A stretch of DNA of 64,000 nucleotides from Macrotis lagotis (GCF_037893015.1 NC_133658.1:18658583-18722582), one strand, 5' to 3'; positions 11,165 through 20,945 are shown, counted from the stretch's first letter. Translations and numbers: made by a program. Notes: generated by a model from the sequence alone, not told the origin.

Positions 11165-11345
11165 TCCCTCTCCTTTTCCTCTCCCTCTCCCTCTCCCTCT
11201 CCCTCTCCCTCTCCCTCTCCCTCTCCCTCTCCTTTTCCTCTTCTCTCTCCCCTATCTTTCCTTTCCCTATTTCTCCTTCCTCTCTCTTTTCTTTGTCTGT
11301 CTCTCTCTATCCCTCTTTCTACTCAATCTCTATCTCTGTCTATTT
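11074..11345 (+). repeat. (CT)n / (CCCTCT)n microsatellite
   Basis: About 88 bp of pure CT (11074-11161), then about 75 bp of CCCTCT hexamers and a decayed pyrimidine-rich end. Two long plus-strand frames here (Leu/Ser and Pro/Leu repeats) are artefacts. Confidence 0.97.
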
Positions 11346-11414
11346 TCTTGTCTTCTCTCCTACACCCCCCCCATTCAGCTGAAGAAGAAGGGGTGAAGGA
11401 ACTGGATTGACAAT

Positions 11415-11530
11415 TCCTTTTCAATTCAATTCAGTAAATATTTGTTAAATATTTACCAAATGAAAGCTTTATGTTAGGCACTTGGGATACAAAGATGAAA
11501 CAAATATTGCCAGCCTTCCAGAGATTTGCA
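11415..11530 (-). mobile_element. L2 LINE 3' end
   Basis: Reverse-oriented L2 terminus: cagtaaatatttgttaaata, ttatgttaggcacttgggat, acaaagatgaaacaaatatt. Confidence 0.65.
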
Positions 11531-11729
11531 CTCTTCTGGGGAGATATGCCATTGTAACAGGAAAATCAATTCCTTCATCGTCTACCTAGCCCTGGCCCTT
11601 CTTGGTCCACATCTTTGCTCCACAGCTTATTGTGGGGCACCTCCAGGTCTTCAAATTATAGCAAAAGATAATGGTGCATTTCCATCCTTTAGTCTGAAGA
11701 TTTTTTTATTCATGTAATTTGTGAAAATG

Positions 11730-12128
11730 ATTGAAGCTAGGGTAACATGATATACACATATTGCATGTACACACATATATCTATACACAATATTTGTATA
11801 TATGTATTTGCATGTGTACAGGAATTACTACCAGCTTAATGAACATTATAGAAAACACTGGCTGCTGGCTGCAGGGAAGGGTGAGAAGAAGGATTCAACT
11901 TTCCTGTCCTTTTCCAGCTCAAGACCTTTAAATTGTAGCAACATAATACACACATATTGCATACATAAACATACATTTACACACTCTATATTTGTATATG
12001 TGTTTTTTAATGTGTGTGTTCAGGAATGAATAATAGTTTAACTCAATAATGTACATTATAGAGAAAACTGACTGCTGGCTGCAGGCAAGGGTGATGGTGG
12101 GCAGAATTCATCCTTCTCTTTTCCCAGG
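11730..12128 (+). repeat. Diverged tandem duplication, ~200-bp unit
   Basis: Two units share, in order, cacatattgcat (11755 and 11951), a Ta-rich block with atttgtatat, a 'gtacaggaat / gttcaggaat' block, acattatagaaaacactg / acattatagagaaaactg, and ctgctggctgcagg (about 11862 and 12072). The offset grows from 196 to about 210 bp. The sequence is not a family that I recognise. Confidence 0.7.
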
Positions 12129-12520
12129 TCACAAGAAGCACCAACTGAAGCAGCATTTTTGTGGTGTTCCAATCAACTCCCTTTAGCAGGAGGTTTAATA
12201 GTCAGTCATCTACCAAGAGAGAAGTCTCGCCACCTCAGTAGCTGTGCCTTTCAGCTCTATTCATCGAGCTTGGGCAAGTCCACCTCCCCTGACTGTGAGA
12301 CCATAGCCAGTCACTTTGTTGCCATTGCTAAACTTGCCCCTCACAAACCAAAGTTGCTTTTACTTTGAACTTGCAAACTGATCTCTTCCAATTCCAGGGT
12401 TTTTTTCCAAACAATTCCAGTTTTGGATTCCAGTGGAACCTCCAGAACTTCAAATTCCACCATGATTTTCTCTAAATCACAGCATCAAGTTGAGTTATAT
12501 CATGTAGACCAATAAGTAAA
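12129..12520. other. No gene seen
   Basis: Repeat-poor. The 69-codon plus frame at 12159-12368 lacks recognisable features. Confidence 0.5.
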
Positions 12521-12531
12521 TGGAGGCTCTT

Positions 12532-12832
12532 GATGATGTTTGTCCTTTATTCTTGAAGAATACCATCAGAGAGGTGATGCCATGGCAAGCAAGTGAATTG
12601 GATCTGAATGAGGAGATGCTCTGTTAAGTCACCAGCCTCACTTTCTCCTCCTGAGCCATCTGGGTCCAGTGGCCAAATATGAATGATTGGAGATGCCCTG
12701 GATGAGAGGCAATCAGGATGAAGTGACTTGCCCAAGGTCAATGAATATCAAGCATCTGAGACTGGATTTAAACTTCCATCCTTCTGACTGTAAGGCCAGC
12801 AATACATCCATTGTGCCATCGAACTGCTCATA
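12532..12832 (-). mobile_element. Class III CORE-SINE with TSD
   Basis: Plus-strand order: tgatgtttgtcctttattct, accatcagagaggtgatgcc, gtgaattggatctgaatgag, tctgggtccagtggccaaat, CORE gtgacttgcccaaggtca, head ending ccattgtgccatcgaactgc. The TSD gaggctctt is at 12523-12531 and 12833-12841. Nearly full length. Confidence 0.92.
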
Positions 12833-12841
12833 GAGGCTCTT

Positions 12842-13085
12842 ATGAGAAAGGAAAGAACACCACTGACCAAAAGAGATCAAGAAAGGCTTCATAGAACAGG
12901 TGTTATCTGAGCTAAGCCTTGAAGAAAAAGATTTTGAGGAGTAAAGATGAAGTAAGACTTTAAGCATACTTGGCAGAGATATGGGCATATGCCAGAGTTG
13001 GATGACAACAGCTCCAGGAACAGCTAGTCCAGGTTGGCTACAATTCTGAATATTTGAAAGGAGTTGGTGGAAATAAAACTGGTAG
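12842..13085 (-). mobile_element. L2 LINE, ORF2 C-terminal/3' region
   Basis: Weak but ordered match to the reverse of L2: aggcttcatagaacaggtgt, 'gagctaagccttgaagaaaa', 'gcagagatatgggcatatgc'. It was the target of the class III SINE at 12532-12832 or lies just beside it. Confidence 0.5.
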
Positions 13086-13094
13086 GAGTGGAAA

Positions 13095-13335
13095 GGGGGT
13101 TATCTCAGTGGCACAGTGAATAGAGTACTTGTTCTAGAGTTCAGGAAATCCCGAGTTCAAATGTGGCCTCAAACACTGGATAACTTCTCTAAACTCTGTT
13201 TGCCTTAGTTTCCTCATCTGTAAAAATGGGAATAATAATAACAACCCAAGGTTGTGAGGATCATATAAGATAAAAATTGTAAAGCCCTTAGCACAGTGCT
13301 TAGACCATAATAAATACTATACAATTATTAACTAT
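13095..13335 (+). mobile_element. Ther-1/MIR CORE-SINE, near full length
   Basis: Head tcagtggcacagtgaataga, then gagttcaaatgtggcctca, 'gccttagtttcctcatctg', aatgggaataataataaca, 'gttgtgaggatcatataaga' and a 3' end with gcacagtgcttagaccataa. The internal CORE is shortened. Confidence 0.85.
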
Positions 13336-13354
13336 TATGATCATCATCAAATGC

Positions 13355-13394
<40 letters not shown>
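13355..13394. repeat. (ATC)n microsatellite
   Basis: Thirteen or so pure ATC triplets directly after the Ther/MIR 3' end, where such SINEs often seed microsatellites. Confidence 0.95.
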
Positions 13395-13398
<4 letters not shown>

Positions 13399-13689
13399 AG
13401 AAATAGTATAGAAAATATAGTAGTAGAAAAGGTTTTGAGTTTGTAAGAACTTCATTTTTTCAATCAAACCATTGATTTTTTTCTAGAGACATTGGTGTAA
13501 CACTAAGTGAGTTTTATTAGGGGCATATCTAGGCCACACAAGAGACTTAGGATGATTTTTTTCTTTTTTGTAAATCTATGGAATATGTACTCAAAAAAGG
13601 GAATGGAGAGATATAAGAAACCTTTTATTAGCTGGCAGTTGTATCAGCCAAGGGAGAGATCATAAACATTCCATAAGGGTGGGGGCCCT

Positions 13690-13835
13690 ATGAATGGAGA
13701 GAAGGGGATGAATGAGAAAAATATTATGGAAGTAGATGTGAATTCTTGGCAACTACTTTGTTAGGATGAGGTGAAGGGAAAGGGAAGTCAAGGAAAAGTC
13801 TGAGGTTTGATTCTATTGAAGTTTCCATAGAATTT
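13690..13835 (-). mobile_element. L2 LINE ORF2 remnant
   Basis: Low-similarity stretch with tattatggaagtagatgtga, attcttggcaactactttg and 'ggaaaagtctgaggtttga', matching the reverse of the L2 ORF2 C-terminal region. Confidence 0.4.
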
Positions 13836-14110
13836 CCTGTAACTGATAAAGACCTCTCATTTTCTCTTTTCTTCTTTCTTTTAAAATTTTCCTCCCATTT
13901 ATTTATATCCCTCTAATTATTCTAACTTTCTTCCAGCCAGTTAGGATAAGGAATTATTTGTACTATTGGAAGATATATTAGATACTATCTAGCCCAAGTC
14001 ATCAATTGAATTCAGAATATCCCAGAAAACATAGTCATCTATGATTTATTTGAATACCTTAAATGATGGGGAAGCCATTTCTGGTTTGGCTCATCTAGAA
14101 AAAAATTCTT

Positions 14111-14233
14111 GGGAGCAGTTAGATACTGGCGCTGGAGTCAGGAGGACCTGAGTTCAAATCTAACCTCAGATACTTAATTACCTAACTATATGACCTTGGG
14201 CAAGTCACTTAATTCCATTGCCTTGCAAAAATT
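14111..14233 (+). mobile_element. Class I CORE-SINE (poly-A type) with TSD
   Basis: tRNA-like head (gggagcagttagatact), B-box-like ctgagttcaaatctaacctc, CORE gaccttgggcaagtcactta, end attgccttgcaaaaattg plus A-run. The TSD gaaaaaa(a)attctt flanks it at 14098-14110 and 14234-14247. The TTAAAA-like target and A-tail fit L1-driven mobilisation. Confidence 0.93.
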
Positions 14234-14284
14234 GAAAAAAAATTCTTATAGTTTGAAGTTTTGCCATAGTATGAGAAAACTGAG

Positions 14285-14395
14285 TAAGACTTAAAGATCA
14301 CTTAGTCCAGTCTCCTGATTTTTAAAGATAGGAAGTCAGAGATCACAAGTAAAGGGATTTGCCAAGATTCAAACCTAGGTGCTCTTATTTCAAAA
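14285..14395 (-). mobile_element. MIR-type SINE fragment
   Basis: Reverse-oriented: aaagatcacttagtccagtc, tttttaaagataggaagtca, 'gatttgccaagattcaaacc'. Confidence 0.6.
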
Positions 14396-14400
14396 ATCAT

Positions 14401-14433
14401 TGGTGGTGGTGGTGGAGGAGGAGGAGGAGGAGG
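14401..14433. repeat. (GGT)n(GGA)n microsatellite
   Basis: Purine-rich G-run array next to a MIR fragment: about five GGT then six GGA units. Confidence 0.95.
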
Positions 14434-14711
14434 TAATGTTATATAGTGTCAGTCTTTATGTGTTCTAGACTCTGTTGGCGTTAAATGTTATTTTCCTTCA
14501 TCATTTCACTGTTACTATGGAACAGTATTGCCTATGCTAACATTTGTCAAACTACCATCTATGTGTCACTTATAATAACAGAAAATGTTATAGGTAACTG
14601 TGTGACAATATGACATAGCTTGATTTGTCATCATTTTATTTAAAGTCATTACATTTTTCTATGAATAAACAACAGTGTTATAAAATGTTACACATTTCAC
14701 AACAGAGCTGA

Positions 14712-14935
14712 AACAATATTAATATCTCAGATTTATATAATTCTTTAAGATACTTGGAGTTTTTGCAAGCATCTCACCTGATCTTCAAAAATAAGCTCAG
14801 ATATCCTCACTATTATGATTGTCATTTTTCAGATGAGAAAACTGAGATTGGAAGATGTTAGGTAGCATGCCCAGCATCCATTGCTAGGGGGGACATAGGA
14901 TTGAAACTCACTTCCTAATTTCAGTACCACAGAAT
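14712..14935 (-). mobile_element. Ther-1/MIR CORE-SINE
   Basis: Order: tcagatttatataattcttt, catctcacctgatcttcaa, 'cagatgagaaaactgagatt', 'gtagcatgcccagcatcca', gaaactcacttcctaattt. Complete but old. Confidence 0.75.
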
Positions 14936-16020
14936 GAATGCACACACAAACCCAGACACATTATTAAATGATTCAGGAATGTAACGTTTTAATGCAAATA
15001 GAGTCTAAAACACATAGAGACTGAGACTATATAATATGTAGTTATATATCAAACTTTTGACAAAGTAACAATCACTTAATTTTAAAAATCACTTCCTAAG
15101 AACAAGTAAGTCATTTCAATATTTTAGTTCACAAAATTTCCTACAAATCAATGATCATGAATATGGAAATTCAATATAGCCTTAATTGAAATTGATTTTC
15201 ATTTTGTCTTTCTTTAACCATTTGAGCCTGAAGTCCAGGTGACTTTTTTTTTTAACTCCAGGGGATACATTAGCCCTTGGAATAAGGGCTAATGTATTTG
15301 TCTTTATTAGTGCCTAAAAGAAAGGTAACTGTCAACATATTGTGAAAATTAAGGTACTATCAGAATACTAAACAGTCTATACTCCTTATTTCTGTGGTTT
15401 AAAACAAAGAAAACCCCCCCAAAAGCCCTTCGTTATGACTAGAGGCTGTTATCTGGAATGAGGTGAATTGACTTCAAGGAATTAAACATGCAGTTACTGA
15501 ATATCAACAAATGTCATTGGAGAGAGGATGTTTGTGTTTTGTTAATGTTAAGGCCCTATGGAAGAGTCAAATCTTATAATTCATACAGTCATAATTACTA
15601 AAGTTGACATTTATGATGCTGGCTACAATGTGAATTGCCCCATTGTCCTGGGTTCTGATGATGCCATGCTACAAATCAGCCTCAAACTGAGGGTCTCTAG
15701 AATTTTCAGCACTTGCCAGGGATTGGACCTGAGCATGTCCCAGATTAAGTTAAGCATTAGATAAAACTGATCAAACTTGAAGATTTGGTTCCCTCTGGCT
15801 GAGTCCTATATAGTAGTTATGATAAAAGGGCTATGGACTTGATTTAGGGTTTACTCAGTAGGGTCCCAGCATTCAATTAGCTAGTAAAGCATGAATCCTG
15901 AGGAAGAGGGTCAGGTCTGTTAAATACTATAGATCTTGGAGTGGTCACAGTCAGAGTCATTGTCCTAATTAGGAATCAGTCCCAATTATATGATCTTCGC
16001 TTCACCAGCAATCAACTCCA
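14936..16020. other. Repeat-poor 1.1 kb; no gene seen
   Basis: Includes the hairpin at 15265-15297, C-run at 15415-15420 and a 68-codon plus frame at 15558-15764 that I do not recognise. No defensible exon or RNA gene. Confidence 0.5.
15265..15297. other. Perfect 14-bp inverted repeat (hairpin)
   Basis: Left arm atacattagccctt (15265-15278), loop ggaat, right arm aagggctaatgtat (15284-15297). The arms are exactly complementary. There is no U-tract or promoter context to make it a known RNA or terminator type. Confidence 0.9.
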
Positions 16021-16160
16021 TCTGGGATTTTTTAAAAATTCAATTCAATTTTATTTTATTTTCAAGTTAAAATTCTTTCCTTTTTCTTCTCCTCTTTTGT
16101 TGAGAAGGTATGAAAAATAAAAAATAAAATGTAAAAATATGTATGGAAATGCAAAACCAG

Positions 16161-16267
16161 GGGCAGCTAGGTGGCCCAGTGGACAGAGCACCTGCCCTGG
16201 AATCAGAAGGACCTGAACTGAAATCTAACCTCAGGCACACTGCCTTGCAAAAAGCAAAAAAAAAAAA
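16161..16267 (+). mobile_element. Class I SINE lacking its CORE
   Basis: Head gggcagctaggtggcccagt, ggacctgaactgaaatctaa, ctcaggcacactgccttgca and an A-tail. The CORE segment (ctagctgtgtgacc...gcaagtcactt) is missing. The TSD atgcaaaaccag is at 16149-16160 and 16268-16279, so the element either inserted in this shortened form or lost the segment cleanly afterwards. Confidence 0.93.
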
Positions 16268-16685
16268 ATGCAAAACCAGTTCCTGCAATTATCCTTTTGC
16301 CCACACATATTTCCTGCAAAAAAAAGAAGGGAAAGAATACATGCTTTAGTGTGCCCACTGAGTCCATCACTTCTCTATGTGGAAGTACATTATTATATAT
16401 GATTGAATATACAATATTATATACAATGTTTCATCATAAATTCTTTGGAATGACGTTTGGTCATTGTGTGGATCCATTACTAAATCATTCAAAGTTATTT
16501 ATCTTATTGATAGTGTTTGTATCTATTGTTCTCCCAGTCGACTCCTCTTTGTATCAGTATATTATAAAAGTCTCCTCATTTCTCCCTGAAAATTCTTATT
16601 TCCTCCAACACGATAGTATTTCATTTCAATCATATAATTTCAGTCATGCCCAGTCATGCCCTTGATGGTCAATCCTTCAGTTTTC

Positions 16686-16853
16686 TTTTTTTTCTTTTCT
16701 TTCTTTAGTTTTTTTGCAAGATGGGGGGTTAAGTGACTTGCCCAAGACCACATAGCTAGGTAATTATTACATGTCTGAGGCTAGATTTGAACTCAGGTAC
16801 TCCTGACTCCAGGGCCAGTGCTCTATTCACTACGCCACCTAGCCAACCCTCAC
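16686..16853 (-). mobile_element. Class I CORE-SINE with TSD, inside L1
   Basis: Plus-strand order: T-rich run, gttaagtgacttgcccaaga, aggtaattattacatgtctg, 'gatttgaactcaggtactcc', 'ctattcactacgccaccta'. The TSD tccttcagttttc is at 16673-16685 and 16854-16866. The L1 reads through once it is removed. Confidence 0.95.
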
Positions 16854-17334
16854 TCCTTCAGTTTTCAACTCTTTGCCGCTATCAAAAACAGTTTTTGTAA
16901 GTATTTTTGTACATGTGGGTCCTTTTCCTATATCTGTGATTTCTTTGGTGAATAGACCTAATAGAAATATCATTGAGTTACAGGGTAAGCAGAGAGCAAT
17001 ACCCTTTTAGGACACAGGTCCAAATTGCATTAAAGAATGGTTAGGTCATTTCACAGATCCACCAACAGTGCATCAAGGTACCTATTTTCTGTCAGCCTCT
17101 TCAACACTTGCTGTTTTCTTTACTTTTTTTTTCAATTTGGCCAATATAATTGCTTGTGAGGTAGTACTTAAGATATGTTTATCAGAACTTCTCTTGTTAC
17201 TGATTCATTGCATTTTATATAACCAATTTTTGCTGTTTCTTCCTCTAAAAACTGCCTTTTCATATCCTTTGACCATTCATCAACTGAAGAATGTAAGTTT
17301 GGATTTTTAAATCTTGTCCTGTCTTTGACTGTTG

Positions 17335-17940
17335 GAGGGACTTCATGTGTTTTTGGGTTAGGGAGAGTTTTGATTTCTCTGAGGATTAGAATTAAGGCAG
17401 GTCTGTCATCTAAGCTAATATTCTTGAAATAAACTGAAATAAAATTTCTTGAAAATGAAAACCCATTGAAACATATTGTTAGGTAATGAAAGAATATTGA
17501 CCAACCAAAGAATCTGAAAGTGAATGAGCATTTCCCATCACTACAGATGCTAAAATAGAAGCAAGATGACTCCTTTCTGGTAATATTGTGAATAAAAGAA
17601 TGCTTATTTTCATAGGAGTTGAGCTAAAGGAGGATAGGATTACCTTCACATGTGAAGGGTGTTTGAATTTTATAAATCTTCAACAAATAAATCTTACCCA
17701 TTAGTTCATTCATTTCACTATAGTACTCACCATCGTAATGACTTACTCATTCCTACAGGGACTAAATTGAATTCTTCCATAGAAGTAGACTATTTCACCA
17801 CTCCTGGTCAAATCTACCTCACTATTCAATTATGAAATTGTAAAAATCACAAACAACTGCCATTTTGTTGCATCAATACAAATACTAGTGTCCAGAGCAA
17901 AAGTTCTGCAGCTGTTGGCTTCAAAAAATTTTTTGCATAT
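17335..17940. other. No gene seen
   Basis: AT-rich sequence between an L1 and an L2 end; nothing recognisable. Confidence 0.5.
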
Positions 17941-17944
17941 CAAC

Positions 17945-18060
17945 TAATCATTCCATCGACAAACATTTCTTAAAAGCCTATGCCCTGCACTGAGCACATA
18001 AATAAAAATAAATAAAATGGAACATTTCCCATTCTCAAGTAGAGTAAATTCCACTGGAGG
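17945..18060 (-). mobile_element. L2 LINE 3' end
   Basis: Reverse-oriented: cgacaaacatttcttaaaag, 'cctatgccctgcactgagca', then a decayed 'cattctcaagtagagtaaa' block. Confidence 0.55.
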
Positions 18061-18099
18061 TCTTTGCATTCTGTTCTTTAAATTCTCTCACTAGTATTA

Positions 18100-18320
18100 G
18101 AGAAACTCTGGTGTTGTGAAAAGGGCACTGGTGTTGGAATTATGGAAGATATCATTCTGAAGTTGGCATGTGAAATTGTGTGACCTCAATGGGCACAATT
18201 TCAAGTTAACAACTTGAAACCTCAGTTTTTCCACCTAAAATGGAGATACTTTTATCAGATACCTTTCTCCCAGGATGTTTGTGCATAAGACTTTGCAAAA
18301 AAGATTTTTAGTGAAAATAT
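18100..18320 (+). mobile_element. MIR-type SINE
   Basis: Ordered landmarks: gtgttgtgaaaagggcactg, 'tgaaattgtgtgacctcaat', 'cctcagtttttccacctaaa', aatggagatacttttatca, 'ctcccaggatgtttgtgcat'. Confidence 0.65.
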
Positions 18321-18394
18321 TGTTTAAACTTAAAAATGCAAATATACACCAATTATTTTAAAGCATGTTTGTATTGGGAATGATTGGAGTAGAA

Positions 18395-18600
18395 CAGTGG
18401 TGACAAACTCAAGTAGAAAAGGAGGCAGTTGGTAAACTTTATATATGAATCCTATGGATAACATATTAACTTTGTTTTAAATATAATATTATTTTGATTT
18501 TATTTCATTTCTATTTATTTTCCAATTGTAATTTAATTTTGATTGAGTCCCATATAGGAGTGTGATAATTCCAAATATAGCCCAATGGTCATGTGCTGAA
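18395..18600 (+). mobile_element. Interspersed repeat, hAT-like candidate, copy 2
   Basis: Begins gtggtgacaaactcaagta, has a T-rich body and ends near ccaatggtcatgtgctga. The reverse complement of 2432-2626 aligns with it. Possible non-autonomous DNA transposon; the class is not proven. Confidence 0.5.
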
Positions 18601-18702
18601 TACATCTGTTTTGCTTATACTGCTTTGACTGCATTATTACTCTATTCACAAAGATTCAAGAACTCTCTGTTGCTTCTAGGATAAAAAGTGAGTTACTTTG
18701 GG

Positions 18703-18945
18703 GGGGGATGTAGTAGATAGAACTTCAGATCTGGAACCAGGAAGTTCTGAGTTAAAATTCAGCTCAGATAGTATCAACTATATGACCCTGGGCAAGTCAC
18801 TTCATCCTTATTGCATGAGTTTCCTGTAAAACGAACTCGGAGAAAGAATGGCAAACCATTCCCTTATCTATGCCAAGAAAATCAATCTCCAATGGAATCA
18901 TGAAGAGTCAGACATGATGGAGACACCTGCAAAATAATACCAAGC
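18703..18945 (+). mobile_element. Class II CORE-SINE (Bov-B-like tail)
   Basis: Head tgtagtagatagaacttca, gagttaaaattcagctcag, CORE gaccctgggcaagtcacttc, tail 'gaatggcaaaccattccctt', gccaagaaaatcaatctcca and agagtcagacatgatggaga. The tail is the marsupial counterpart of the Bov-B 3' end (reverse: agtcatgtctgactctttgt). Such Mar-1-type SINEs are moved by RTE/Bov-B LINEs. Confidence 0.85.
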
Positions 18946-19206
18946 TTCTGGCATTTCAAGTCCATCAGACTCAGACTTCAAAGTCTTGACTCTACTTTCC
19001 CTTATACACTCCTCTTTCCAGTCAGATTGGTCTCCTTTCTGGATCCTATGCATAATCGTCCATCTCCCACCTCCATGCTTCTGTATAATCTGTCACCTGC
19101 GCTTCTTGGGATCTCATTTTCTTCACGATTCATTTGCAGCTCCGTGTCCTACACGAACACTTTGCTGATGCTTCCTACCCCTTTTATTTATTACTTTCAA
19201 TGGACC

Positions 19207-19502
19207 TCGAATCGTTGTTGTTCAGTCATGTAAGTTGTGTCTGACTCATTGTGACCCCTTTGGGGATTTTCTTGGCAAAGCTAATTGAGAGGTTTGCCAT
19301 TTTGTTCTCTGGTTCACTTTACAGATAAAGGAACTAAATCAGAGTTAAGTGACTTGCCCCTAACCTCTTATAACTCAACTCCTATGAGAACAAATTAAAG
19401 GTCACACAACTAATAAGTGTCTGAGGTCAGATTTGAACTTAGGAAGATGAGTAGTCCTGACTTCAGACCCAGTACTGTATCCACTGTGCCACCTAAGTGC
19501 AT
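19207..19502 (-). mobile_element. Class II CORE-SINE with an internal insertion
   Basis: Plus-strand order: cgttgttgttcagtcatgta, 'tgtctgactcattgtgaccc', gttttgcc-like cleanup, 'gttaagtgacttgcccc', ggtcacacaactaataagtg, 'ctgtatccactgtgccacct'. The CORE is interrupted at about 19360-19398 by roughly 38 bp (taacctcttataactcaa...) absent from all other copies here. Confidence 0.85.
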
Positions 19503-19648
19503 TCCCTGAATTAATTTCTATTTATTTTATATCAATGTATTGTATATATTATTTTTCACCTAATGGAATGTAAGCTCCCAGAGATCAGAAGCTATTTAAT
19601 TTGCCCTCTTTTATATCATTAAAATGGAGTCAGTCTTCAACACAGAGT

Positions 19649-19651
19649 CAT

Positions 19652-19682
<31 letters not shown>

Positions 19683-19991
19683 GTTTGTCCATTTAAAAAG
19701 AAGATCCTGACATCAAGGAGGTGATGCCATGATAATTACATGAAATGGATTTGAGGGAGGGGGGCACTGTGCTAGGTCACCAACCTCACTTTCCCTCCAG
19801 AATCATCTGGGTCCAGGAGCCAGATATGAATCAGGAAGACAGGATGTGACCCTGGATGCGAAACAATCAGGGTTAAGTGACTTGCCCAAGGTCACACAGC
19901 TAGTAAGAGTCAAGTGTCTGAGATTGGATTTAAACTCCCATCCGTCTGACTCCAAGGTCAGTATTCTATCCACTGTGCCACCTCACTGTCC
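19649..19991 (-). mobile_element. Class III CORE-SINE with TSD and (TAA)n tail
   Basis: Starts (on plus) with (TAA)n, its 3' microsatellite tail, then tgtttgtccatttaaaaaga, 'gacatcaaggaggtgatgcc', 'atctgggtccaggagccaga', CORE gtgacttgcccaaggtcaca and head 'ctatccactgtgccacctca'. The TSD tcaacacagagt is at 19637-19648 and 19992-20003. Full length. Confidence 0.95.
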
Positions 19992-20003
19992 TCAACACAG
20001 AGT

Positions 20004-20560
20004 AAGTGCCTTCTGACTGCATGAATAGTTATCTGGCAAAATCTGTTCACCCTAAGACTGAAGCACCAGGGATCATCCCTTCTACCCAGCAGCTCACTCC
20101 TGGGTTATCTTACTCTGCACCTTGGAGGAACCTTAAATAAGTACTTAAATTAGTCAGCTAATTGCCTCAGTTTCCCCTTCTTTTACACAGCACCATTCTA
20201 GAGATTAGTCACTACCTCTTCACCAAGCAAGCTACAATCCTAGGAGTATGGACCAATCACAGTTGAAAGAGTACCAAAAAAAGAAAAAAACTCTGAGAAG
20301 TGCATTTACAAATTCACCATTCTTTCCTTTGGGTCAGAACACAGGAAGGCAAGAGGAGAAATATGTATTTAATAGCAAGGAGAACCGAAAACATCTCATA
20401 ATGGCTGTGTCTGAGGAGTGCTTCGGCTTGGTCCTGGAGCTGCCAGCAGCCTTCTCCCTGATGTTAAGCCAAGGCATTCTACCAGGATCAGAAACACACC
20501 AAACCAGTGGGCAGACTTGAGCAGAGCTCAAAAGAGCTTCATAGATCCTTTTCTTATTTC
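20004..20560. other. No supported gene
   Basis: Overlapping opposite-strand frames (20248-20520 +, 20334-20531 -) are unremarkable. Around 20138-20185 a cctcagtttccccttctt block hints at a MIR scrap. Confidence 0.45.
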
Positions 20561-20564
20561 ATCA

Positions 20565-20645
20565 TGGAGGCCTCATGAGGGAAAGTCACTTGCCAGGGTC
20601 ACATAGGGAATAGGCAACAGAGTTAGGTTTCAAACAGATTCTTGG
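20565..20645 (-). mobile_element. MIR-type SINE core fragment
   Basis: gaaagtcacttgccagggtc followed by 'acatagggaataggcaacag' and 'ggtttcaaacagattcttgg', the reverse CORE and head of a MIR. Confidence 0.55.
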
Positions 20646-20654
20646 ACTGAATCA

Positions 20655-20658
<4 letters not shown>

Positions 20659-20696
<38 letters not shown>
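20659..20696. repeat. (GT)n microsatellite
   Basis: Nineteen uninterrupted GT dinucleotides. Confidence 0.98.
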
Positions 20697-20698
<2 letters not shown>

Positions 20699-20794
20699 CT
20701 TGTGTTTATTTTTCTTTAAGTCCATGGACTAAACTAAGAAATGAGATTAGTTTGGCTCAACATTAAGTTTATCTAGGCCCTGACGAACACCATC

Positions 20795-20945
20795 TCCCTT
20801 TAAAAAAATCTATTTAAACAGATTTTTATTAACTTCATTGAATTTTACATAATTCATATTTCCCATGATAGCCCCATCCTCCCAGCAAATCATATTTTAT
20901 AATAGAGTATCATTAAAAAATCAGCAAACCAATTGTTAGCATCCT
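20795..20945 (-). mobile_element. L1 3' UTR fragment
   Basis: Plus-strand aaaatctatttaaacagatt, 'ttttacataattcatatttc', 'atcagcaaaccaattgttag' resembles the reverse 3' UTR of a marsupial L1 subfamily. Assignment from memory; moderate. Confidence 0.45.

Larger units (their letters stand above)
16021..17330 (-). mobile_element. L1 LINE 3' portion carrying two SINEs
   Basis: On the minus strand this is a 5'-truncated marsupial-type L1: ORF2 C-terminal region plus 3' UTR. Plus-strand landmarks are gtgcccactgagtccatca, 'ttttgtacatgtgggtcctt', ccaacagtgcatcaaggta, 'catatcctttgaccattca'. Multiple stops; dead. A class I SINE interrupts it at 16161-16267 and another at 16686-16853, both with TSDs in L1 sequence. 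Confidence 0.85.
18648..19636 (+). mobile_element. L2 LINE 3' part split by two class II SINEs
   Basis: L2 blocks: 18648-18702 (actctctgttgcttctagga), 18946-19206 (cttctggcatttcaagtcca, 'cactcctctttccagtca') and 19503-19636 (atggaatgtaagctcccaga). The intervals hold a plus and a minus class II SINE. Joined blocks keep L2 order, so one old L2 took two later insertions. Confidence 0.8.

Noticed and set aside
11016..11396. 126 and 110-codon Leu/Ser/Pro-rich plus frames
   Set aside because: Produced by (CT)n and (CCCTCT)n repeats.
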